A stretch of DNA of 11,680 bases from an uncultured Verrucomicrobiales bacterium (GTDB lineage: Bacteria; Verrucomicrobiota; Verrucomicrobiia; Verrucomicrobiales; Akkermansiaceae). The stretch covers positions 1 through 11,680 of the forward strand of contig CALBJX010000122.1 of the NCBI GenBank assembly GCA_937893015.1. Reading direction: 5' to 3'. Position numbers and translations under genes: made by a program. Positions 6,623 to 11,680 of this stretch are shown here, one piece after another (position 1 is the stretch's first letter; each line of letters starts with the position of its first letter). A model generated the notes under the pieces. The model saw only the letters and a list, made by a program, of their open reading frames with translations. It was not told where the DNA came from and made no database searches.

Positions 6623-7114
6623 TCAGGCCTGAACGCAGTCGCAGGGGGCGCCGGGTTCCAGCTTGCCTGTGTTGTCGCGCACGAAGGGGAACTTGGAGAC
6701 ACCCTCCAGCGAGAAATAGGGGAACGCATGGGAGGTGTCCTCGCCCTTTTCTGCGGCGGCGAGCATCTTCTTGGCGCCGTCGATGAAGAAATCCGCGATG
6801 GCGAGACCGCGCTTCAAATCCTCCATGCTCTGTAGCAAACGGCGGCGTTCGCCCTCCATCATGTCGATGCGTTCCTTCAGAGTGGAATCGCCCTCGGTGA
6901 ACGCATCGAGGAACATCTTGATGTTGGGAATCGTAACCCCCGCCTGTTTGAGCAGGAGCACGCCCAGCAGACGGGCGCGGCTGGCCTCGCCGTAGATGCG
7001 GCGACCGGACTTGGTGCGCTCGACATACTTCAGAATGCCCTCCTTCTCGTAAAAACGAAGCGTGTGGACGGACAGTCCGAACTCGCGTGACAAAGCTGAA
7101 ATCGTATATCTCAT
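6623..7114 (-). CDS. MerR-family transcriptional regulator
   Basis: A 163-aa DNA-binding protein. The N-terminal MerR winged helix-turn-helix is clear: YTISALSREFGLSVHTLRFYEKEGIL (3-28), then the wing KSGRRIYGEASRARL and LLLKQAGVTIPNIKMFL (53-69). Residues about 78-120 form the dimerisation helix. The C-terminal part (YFSLEGVSKFPFVRDN, ending APCDCVQA) would hold the effector site; the terminal Cys-Asp-Cys (158-160) could bind a metal or sense redox, but it is not the CueR/ZntR metal loop, so the signal is unknown. The ATG at 7114 is chosen because it begins the HTH; the same frame stays open far upstream across hisS on the other strand, but that is a composition effect. Divergent from hisS; own terminator. 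Confidence 0.92.
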   Translation of the reverse strand: MRYTISALSREFGLSVHTLRFYEKEGILKYVERTKSGRRIYGEASRARLLGVLLLKQAGVTIPNIKMFLDAFTEGDSTLKERIDMMEGERRRLLQSMEDLKRGLAIADFFIDGAKKMLAAAEKGEDTSHAFPYFSLEGVSKFPFVRDNTGKLEPGAPCDCVQA

Positions 7115-7124
7115 TGCTACGCGG

Positions 7125-7155
7125 ATATTACACCACGGATTCCTTGGAAAGGCAA
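7125..7155 (-). promoter_or_regulatory. Promoter of merR, two possible -10 boxes
   Basis: On the minus strand, TTGCCT (7155-7150) is followed either by TGTAAT (7132-7127) after 17 nt or by TAATAT (7130-7125) after 19 nt. The 19-nt option is the long spacer typical of MerR-controlled promoters and would suggest autoregulation. The spacer includes TTCC-TT-GGAA (7140-7149, plus strand), a small palindrome. The leader is very short: the ATG is 12 nt beyond the first -10 option. Confidence 0.5.
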
Positions 7156-7156
7156 G

Positions 7157-7185
7157 ACTTTTTGAGAGTGTACTCCACAAAAAGT
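7157..7185. promoter_or_regulatory. Inverted repeat between merR and hisS, candidate operator
   Basis: ACTTTTTG (7157-7164) and CAAAAAGT (7178-7185) are perfect 8-bp arms, with an inner nested pair GAGT (7166-7169) and ACTC (7172-7175). It lies directly upstream of the merR -35 box and about 95 nt before the hisS -35 box. Candidate binding site for MerR or another regulator; binding is inference. Confidence 0.5.
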
Positions 7186-7279
7186 TTCGATTCGGCAATG
7201 ATTGAGAAGGAACAGAGCGTTCAAGGGCGCCGATGGCGTGCGCATTCGCAGCTTTTGTCGAAGATGTCTTTCTCTGCTC

Positions 7280-7308
7280 TTGCGTCCGCCGCGGGGGAGG
7301 AGTATAAT
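7280..7308 (+). promoter_or_regulatory. Promoter of the hisS operon
   Basis: TTGCGT (7280-7285), 17-nt spacer, perfect TATAAT (7303-7308). The hisS ATG is 34 nt beyond the -10 box, giving a leader of about 27 nt. The leader (CAACATCTGCAACCCC...) has no Shine-Dalgarno and no room for a T-box or attenuator. Confidence 0.8.
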
Positions 7309-7342
7309 ACACGCAACATCTGCAACCCCATTCTTTACCATT

Positions 7343-8617
7343 ATGCCTGACGCTCGTTTCTCTCCGCTGCCCGGTTTCCGCGATTTTGCCCCGCAGGAGT
7401 GTGCTCTGCGCACCTACCTGTTCAACACGTGGCGTCGCGTGGCGCACCGCTACGGCTTTGTGGAGTGGGAAGGCCCGACGATTGAAAGCACCGAGCTCTA
7501 CCTGAAAAAGAGCGGCGGCGAGCTGCCCACCCAGCTTTTCCGCTTCAAGGACCAGGGCGAGCGCGACATCACCGTGCGCCCGGAGCTGACCGCTTCCCTC
7601 GGCCGCATCGCCGCTGCCTACCAGCGCGAGTACACCAAGCCCCTCAAGTGGTTTGAAATCGGCTCCTGCTTCCGCTACGAGAAGCCGCAGAAGGGCCGTT
7701 TGCGCGAGTTCGTGCAGTTCAATGCCGACATTCTGGGCGAAGCGGGTGAGGGCTCCGACGCCGAGCTGATTGCGCTCGCCATCGATTGCATGCGCGAGTT
7801 CGGCTTCACCGCCGATGATTTCGTCGTCCGCATCTCCGACCGCGAGGTGTGGCTGAAGTATGCCGCCGACCACGGCGTGCCCGAGGAGAAGGTCGGTGAC
7901 TTCCTCGCCGTGGTGGACAAGTTTGAGCGCGACCGCCCCGAGTACTGCCAGGAGAAGCTCGATGCCTTCGGTATGAAGCGTGAGGATTTGGTTGCCTTCA
8001 TTCAGAACCCGCCCGCCGGCTGCTCCGAGCACTTCGACATCGTGTATGCCGAGCTGCAGGCTCGCGGGCTGGAGGACTATGTGAAGCTCGACCTCTCCGT
8101 GGTGCGCGGTCTGGCGTATTACACGGGGCTGGTGTTTGAGATTTTCGACAAGGGGCACAACCTGCGTGCGGTGGCGGGCGGCGGTCGCTACAACGGCCTC
8201 GTTTCCACGCTCTCCGCGGGCGCGGTGGACATGCCCGCCACGGGTTTTGCCATGGGTGATGCCGTGATTGCCCACCTCATCGAAGCCTGCCCGGCGGCCA
8301 AGGCCCTGCGCGATGCCGCTCTGCGCCCCAACGCCTGCGATGTGTGCCTCGTGCTCGCCGCGCCGGAGATGCGCCCGCAGATGCTCGGCCTCGCCTCCGC
8401 CCTGCGCGATGCGGGCGTGCGTGTGGATCTGCCGCTTTCCCCCGCCAAGATGGGCAACCAGCTCAAGCGCGCGGAGAAAATCGGCGCGAAGTACGCCGTC
8501 ATCATCGGTTCCGAATACCCTGAGGTGGAGCTCAAGAACCTTGCGACGCGCGAATCCGCGCATACCACGCCCGACGGCCTCATCACAGAGCTGCTGGGCG
8601 ATGCGGACGAAGCCTGA
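7343..8617 (+). CDS. hisS: Histidine--tRNA ligase
   Basis: Class II aminoacyl-tRNA synthetase of 424 aa, charging tRNA-His with histidine. LPGFRDFAPQE (9-19) is the standard N-terminus. TVRPELTAS (77-85) is the TxRPE(M/L)T loop. Motif 2 is FRYEKPQKGRLREFVQ (110-125), the HisA motif is RGLAYYTGLVFEIF (255-268), and HisB/motif 3 runs AGGGRYNGL (278-286) to PATGFAMGDAVI. Residues about 330-420 are the anticodon-binding domain (CDVCLVLAAPEMRPQMLGLASALRDAG, then KIGAKYAVIIGSEY). The HisA motif has Ala where the commoner bacterial form has Asp (GLDYYTG). The ATG at 7343 gives the conserved start and lies downstream of the promoter; the earlier in-frame TTG at 7202 precedes it. First gene of a five-gene run. 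Confidence 0.98.
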   Translation: MPDARFSPLPGFRDFAPQECALRTYLFNTWRRVAHRYGFVEWEGPTIESTELYLKKSGGELPTQLFRFKDQGERDITVRPELTASLGRIAAAYQREYTKPLKWFEIGSCFRYEKPQKGRLREFVQFNADILGEAGEGSDAELIALAIDCMREFGFTADDFVVRISDREVWLKYAADHGVPEEKVGDFLAVVDKFERDRPEYCQEKLDAFGMKREDLVAFIQNPPAGCSEHFDIVYAELQARGLEDYVKLDLSVVRGLAYYTGLVFEIFDKGHNLRAVAGGGRYNGLVSTLSAGAVDMPATGFAMGDAVIAHLIEACPAAKALRDAALRPNACDVCLVLAAPEMRPQMLGLASALRDAGVRVDLPLSPAKMGNQLKRAEKIGAKYAVIIGSEYPEVELKNLATRESAHTTPDGLITELLGDADEA

Positions 8618-8632
8618 CACCGCTTTCCTGTC

Positions 8633-9742
8633 ATGAAGCGCCTTCTCCTCTGTCTGTCGGCATTGGCGGCTCTCCCTCTTTCCGCACAGGATTGGTTCGA
8701 GGGGGCGGCTCTCCCTCTTTCCGCGCAGGATTGTTTCGAGGGGACGCCGAGCTATGACAACGAGCCCGTCTACACCGCGCCCGCCTTCGACAATTCTCCC
8801 GTGGCGGCGGAACCGAGCTATGCGACGGGCGGCTACGATGCATCGTACAACGCGAGCTACGATGCGTCCTACGACACGGGTATCGACCCCATCTATTCGA
8901 CTCCCGATTCCGCCCCCGCTTCCCATGAAGGACGCCACGCTTTCGTGCCGAATGAGGCTTATTTCGAGCATCTCGGCAGCATGCGTGTAAAGGGCGGTCA
9001 CGGCCACGTGCGCGTGTCGAGCGTCTTTGTTTCTCTGCCGCTCAACGACCCCGCCCGCACCACGTGGATGGGGTGGAACTTGGACGCCAAGCTCTCTCTG
9101 CGCGAGACGTGGATGAAGGGCGCCGCGGTGCATGCGCTGGATGAGAACCGCCTGACGACCTTGGGGCTGCATGCCTCCGTCTCCCACAAGTTGGGGCAGC
9201 AATCGCAGGTGCAACTGGGTTTTACGCCGAACTTTTCGACGGATTTCGACAACCTCAGCAGCCGCGATTTCTACGTGGGCGGCTACGCTGCTTTTGCAAG
9301 CCGCTTCTCCCCGAGCTTCTCCTATTCGGTGGGCGTGGCGCTCATGCCGTCCTACTATGAGCATTATGTGCTGCCGATGGTGAACTTCCGCTACCGCTTG
9401 CCTTCGCAGTGGGAGCTGGGGCTGGAGGCAACCCGCCTCTCTTTCACCTACGCTCGCCGGGAGCAGTTCCGCTTCGGGCCCTTCTTCCAATGGAATAACG
9501 GCATCTGGACGGTGCACCGCCACCGCCATACGGAGCAGCTACGCATGAACAATGTCATTCTCGGCCTCGGCGCGGAGGGCAAGGGCCGCGTCGGCTCCGT
9601 GTCCCTGCGCGGGCTCTGCGATGTGGGTGCTACCATCCACAACAGCTTCCGCTTCAAGGACAAGACGGGCTCCCACACCTACGAAAGATTCCATGCTAAG
9701 CCCGGTTGGTACTTCCGCGCAGGTGTCGGGGTGAGCTTTTGA
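8633..9742 (+). CDS. Putative outer-membrane beta-barrel protein, unknown function
   Basis: A 369-aa exported protein I cannot name. A signal peptide (MKRLLLCLSALAALPLSA) is followed by an exact in-frame tandem duplication of 13 residues (12-24 and 25-37, AALPLSAQD[W/C]FEG) that repeats the likely cleavage region. Residues 38-95 are a Tyr/Ala/Asp/Ser/Pro-rich, low-complexity linker (YDASYNASYDASYD at 68-81). From about 110 on, alternating polar and aromatic stretches (VQLGFTPNFSTDF, FSYSVGVALMPSYYEHY, WELGLEATRLSFTY, FRFGPFFQW) look like transmembrane beta-strands, and the protein ends YFRAGVGVSF, with the terminal Phe typical of BAM substrates. It may belong with other uncharacterised barrel families such as DUF6268, but I cannot confirm this. 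It starts 15 nt after hisS, so is co-transcribed; nothing suggests a functional tie to hisS. Confidence 0.8.
   Translation: MKRLLLCLSALAALPLSAQDWFEGAALPLSAQDCFEGTPSYDNEPVYTAPAFDNSPVAAEPSYATGGYDASYNASYDASYDTGIDPIYSTPDSAPASHEGRHAFVPNEAYFEHLGSMRVKGGHGHVRVSSVFVSLPLNDPARTTWMGWNLDAKLSLRETWMKGAAVHALDENRLTTLGLHASVSHKLGQQSQVQLGFTPNFSTDFDNLSSRDFYVGGYAAFASRFSPSFSYSVGVALMPSYYEHYVLPMVNFRYRLPSQWELGLEATRLSFTYARREQFRFGPFFQWNNGIWTVHRHRHTEQLRMNNVILGLGAEGKGRVGSVSLRGLCDVGATIHNSFRFKDKTGSHTYERFHAKPGWYFRAGVGVSF
8665..8742 (+). repeat. 39-nt tandem duplication within the barrel gene
   Basis: Units 8665-8703 and 8704-8742 match at 37 of 39 positions (A/G at 8686/8725; G/T at 8694/8733). The duplication is in frame and adds 13 residues; the second change turns Trp into Cys. 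The high identity suggests a recent slippage or duplication event. Confidence 0.95.
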
Positions 9743-9842
9743 TGCGGCGAGGACAAGGAAAACAGGTGACAGGCACATTTTATGCTCGCTTTTCGGGGCT
9801 GAACATGGCACACTAGGCGAGACAGAAAAACGACTGCGTTTT

Positions 9843-10571
9843 ATGAGCGATTCCGTACAACCCACTTACAAGCGTATCCTGCTGAAACTCAGCGGTGAGG
9901 CTCTGCGTGCCCCCGGCAGCAAGGACAATATCTCTCCCGAAATCGTGGCGCGTATCGCCAAGGAAATCGCGGAGGCGCAGCAGAAAGCGAATCTGCAAAT
10001 CGCCATCGTGGTGGGCGGCGGCAACATCTGGCGCGGTGCCAAGGCCAGCGTGCGCGGCATGGACCGCCCCACGGCTGACTATGTCGGCATGCTCGCCACG
10101 GTCATGAACGCTCTCTCCATCTGCTCCGCCGTGCAGGAAGCGGGCGTGCCCGCCCATGTGCAGAGCGCCATCGAGATGCGCAACGTCGCGGAGCCCTACG
10201 GCCGCAACACCGCCCGCAACTACCTGCGCCACGGCGAGGTCGTGGTGTTCGCCGCGGGCACGGGCAATCCCTTCTTCAGCACAGACACCGCAGCCGCCCT
10301 GCGCGCCTGCGAAATCAATGCCGAGGTGGTGATGAAGGCTACCAGCGTGGACGGCGTGTATTCCGCCGACCCCAAGAAGGACCCCACCGCCACGCGCTTC
10401 GATGCCATCTCCTACGAGGAGTGCATCGCCCGCGAGCTCAAGGTCATGGACCAGACCGCCTTCACCCTCTGCAAGGACAACAAGAAGCCCATCATCGTGT
10501 TCGACATGCACAAGGAGGGCAACATCACCCGCGCACTGCTGGGCGAACAAATCGGCTCCGTCATCAGCTGA
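9843..10571 (+). CDS. pyrH: UMP kinase
   Basis: Cytoplasmic UMP kinase of the amino-acid-kinase fold, 242 aa: ATP plus UMP to ADP plus UDP, a key step of pyrimidine nucleotide supply. Landmarks: KRILLKLSGEAL (10-21), IVVGGGNIWRG (55-65), DRPTADYVGMLATVMNALS (74-92), AAGTGNPFFSTDTAA (137-151) for the UMP site, and VMKATSVDGVYSADPKKDP (163-181). All expected motifs are intact. The 100-nt gap from the preceding gene has no clear promoter or terminator, so it probably reads through from hisS. The ATG is preceded by GACTGCGTTTT, with no Shine-Dalgarno. It precedes frr, an order conserved in most bacteria, where the pair is usually preceded by rpsB-tsf; here those are replaced by hisS and a barrel protein. 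Confidence 0.98.
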   Translation: MSDSVQPTYKRILLKLSGEALRAPGSKDNISPEIVARIAKEIAEAQQKANLQIAIVVGGGNIWRGAKASVRGMDRPTADYVGMLATVMNALSICSAVQEAGVPAHVQSAIEMRNVAEPYGRNTARNYLRHGEVVVFAAGTGNPFFSTDTAAALRACEINAEVVMKATSVDGVYSADPKKDPTATRFDAISYEECIARELKVMDQTAFTLCKDNKKPIIVFDMHKEGNITRALLGEQIGSVIS

Positions 10572-10619
10572 TTGAACCATTCTTCTCAATATTTTTAACA
10601 CATAACACACGCACACACT

Positions 10620-11186
10620 ATGGACGAAGAAACACTCTTGCTCGAAGTCGAGACCGCCATGGAAGAAGCCGTGGAGCACATGAACACCGATTTCGGTGGC
10701 GTGCGCACGGGTAAGGCCTCCCCCTCCCTCGTGGACAACATGGACATCTATGTCGCCTCTTACGGCACCAGCATGAAGCTCAAGAGCATCGCCGTGGTCT
10801 CCACCCCTGATGCCCGCTCCATCCTCATCCAGCCGTTTGACCCGAGCACGCTCAACGACATCAAGAAGGCCATCGCCGAGAGCCGCCTCAACATCACCCC
10901 CATCATCGACGCCCGCTCCGTGCGTCTTCCCATCCCCGAGCTTTCCGGCGAACGCCGCAAGGAGCTGGTGAAGTATGTGAAGAGCATCGCCGAGGAAACC
11001 AAGGTGCGCATCCGCGGTGCCCGCAAGATGGGTATGGATGGTGTCAAGAAGATGAAGGCTGACAACGTCATCACCGAGGATGACGTGCGTCGCATCGAAG
11101 ACAAGGTCCAAAAACTCACGGACAAGTTCGTGAAGGGCGTGGACGAGAAGGTCGTCGCCAAAGAGAAGGAAATCATGACGGTGTAA
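10620..11186 (+). CDS. frr: Ribosome recycling factor
   Basis: 188-aa ribosome recycling factor, which with EF-G splits post-termination ribosomes. The two-domain layout is intact: a three-helix bundle (about 1-30 and 105-185) and the beta-rich domain II (about 31-104). FGGVRTGKASPSLVDN (25-40) and SILIQPFDPSTLNDIKKAI (67-85) are conserved, and IRGARKMGMDGVKKM (131-145) holds the rRNA-contacting arginines. Length is normal. The 48-nt gap after pyrH is AT-rich and contains TTGAAC (10572-10577) but no convincing -10 at the right distance, so a separate promoter is possible, not shown. No Shine-Dalgarno (ACACGCACACACT before the ATG). Confidence 0.98.
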   Translation: MDEETLLLEVETAMEEAVEHMNTDFGGVRTGKASPSLVDNMDIYVASYGTSMKLKSIAVVSTPDARSILIQPFDPSTLNDIKKAIAESRLNITPIIDARSVRLPIPELSGERRKELVKYVKSIAEETKVRIRGARKMGMDGVKKMKADNVITEDDVRRIEDKVQKLTDKFVKGVDEKVVAKEKEIMTV

Positions 11187-11228
11187 GCCGCCACGCAGCA
11201 AGAATCTTAACCCCGTTTACCTCATATC

Positions 11229-11549
11229 ATGAGCACTCCCACCACTAATGTACTGGCCTCCGGTATCGAGATTATCGGTTCCATCCGCTTCCAGAACGAC
11301 ATGCACATCGACGGCAAGATTGATGGTGAAATCCTTTCCGAGAGCGGCAAGGTGACCATCGGCGAGATGGCCGACATCAAGGGCAACATTCAGGCCGGTG
11401 AAGTTCACATCTACGGCCACGTGGACGGCAACGTCAAGAGCGATCGCTGCCACCTCAACTCCCACGCCGTGATTGCCGGTGACATCACCACGGGTGCCCT
11501 CTCCATGGAGGAAGGTGCCCGCCTCTCCGGCCGCGCCGAAATCGGTTAA
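11229..11549 (+). CDS. Bactofilin family cytoskeletal protein
   Basis: A 106-aa bactofilin (DUF583), a self-assembling right-handed beta-helix that forms filaments at the membrane and helps place envelope or morphogenesis proteins. Repeats rich in G and hydrophobics run from about 12 to 106: SGIEIIGSIRFQNDMHIDGKID, GEILSESGKVTIGEMADIKG, NIQAGEVHIYGHVDGNVKSD, AVIAGDITTGALSMEEGARL. It is at the short end of the family, with only about ten residues (MSTPTTNVLA) before the helix and almost none after it. Forty-two nt after frr and followed by a strong terminator, it is the last gene of the hisS-to-bactofilin run. No peptidase or chromosome-partition partner gene is nearby to suggest its specific job. 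Confidence 0.92.
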   Translation: MSTPTTNVLASGIEIIGSIRFQNDMHIDGKIDGEILSESGKVTIGEMADIKGNIQAGEVHIYGHVDGNVKSDRCHLNSHAVIAGDITTGALSMEEGARLSGRAEIG

Positions 11550-11572
11550 GCCCCCGAGCAACGAAAAACGTC

Positions 11573-11605
11573 AACGCCCGACAGCCGAAGGCTGTCGGGC
11601 GTTTT
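11573..11605 (+). terminator. Rho-independent terminator after the bactofilin gene
   Basis: A 14-bp perfect stem from 11573-11586 (AACGCCCGACAGCC) to 11590-11603, GAA loop, ending in TTTT. It closes the hisS-to-bactofilin transcript 24 nt after the stop codon. Confidence 0.92.
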
Positions 11606-11622
11606 GCCGTTACGCGAAGTCA

Positions 11623-11680
11623 GACAAATGAGCAGTTTGTAGGGATGTACGATTTACGATGTACGATGTACGAAGTCAAA
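11623..11680 (+). repeat. Composite intergenic repeat, copy 4
   Basis: Same element as copy 3 in the opposite orientation: a 5-bp hairpin (ACAAA 11624-11628, TTTGT 11636-11640), AGGGATG, four heptamers (TACGATT, TACGATG, TACGATG, TACGAAG at 11648-11675) and TCAAA at the window edge. The last 54 nt are the exact reverse complement of 3247-3300. It continues past the window; by analogy a GC hairpin should follow. Confidence 0.9.

Noticed and set aside
7115..9529. Upstream extension of the merR frame to 968 codons
   Set aside because: The extra 800 codons lie opposite hisS and the barrel gene and through the merR and hisS promoters. Composition is Arg/His/Ala/Gly-rich; the real protein starts at the HTH at 7114.
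9743..9842. Promoter or terminator in the 100-nt gap before pyrH
   Set aside because: GTGACA (9766) and TATGCT (9781) are too close together, CACACT (9809) has no -35, and there is no stable hairpin with a T-run.
10572..10606. Separate promoter before frr (TTGAAC at 10572)
   Set aside because: At 17 nt the -10 would be TTAACA, a poor match, and better boxes fall at wrong distances. Read-through from pyrH is simpler.

Overview
This 11.7 kb window is a GC-rich, mostly core-genome stretch of a diderm (LPS-bearing) bacterium. It holds eleven genes: seven with confident functional names, three recognised at family level, and one outer-membrane protein of unknown role. I see no rRNA, tRNA, CRISPR array, transposase or phage gene. 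The mix of Skp/OmpH, LpxD, a bactofilin, a secreted CBM9-plus-TIM-barrel protein and a HisRS with the GLAYYTG form of the HisA motif, together with no Shine-Dalgarno sequence before any gene, suggests an anaerobic gut-type member of the PVC group (Verrucomicrobiota/Lentisphaerota-like). That placement is inference; no marker in the window fixes it.

Layout. (1) 80-3012, minus strand: an MFS transporter followed 8 nt later by a secreted CBM9/GHL10-like protein, which looks like a two-gene sugar-scavenging unit. (2) 3013-3374: a gene-free spacer of about 360 nt, packed with a composite repeat (7-nt tandem units plus hairpins, two copies in opposite orientations) and a perfect 22-bp inverted repeat. 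(3) 3375-4613, plus strand: an acetylornithine aminotransferase (argD-like), ending at a bidirectional terminator shared with the convergent operon. (4) 4692-6452, minus strand: skp/ompH then lpxD, a classic envelope-biogenesis pair. (5) 6623-7114, minus strand: a MerR-family regulator with its own terminator, divergent from hisS. (6) 7343-11549, plus strand: hisS, an unknown beta-barrel protein, pyrH, frr and a bactofilin, closed by a strong hairpin terminator. A further copy of the composite repeat fills the last 58 nt, and another the first 79.

Five promoter candidates share a TTG-type -35 and exactly 17 nt of spacer. Three lie so close to their start codons (6, 9 and 12 nt from the -10 box) that the mRNAs should be leaderless or nearly so. 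With 11 of 11 starts lacking a Shine-Dalgarno, this points to unusual translation initiation. The other main novelty candidate is the heptamer-and-hairpin intergenic repeat, present four times in under 12 kb. I found no obviously new multi-gene defence or biosynthetic system.
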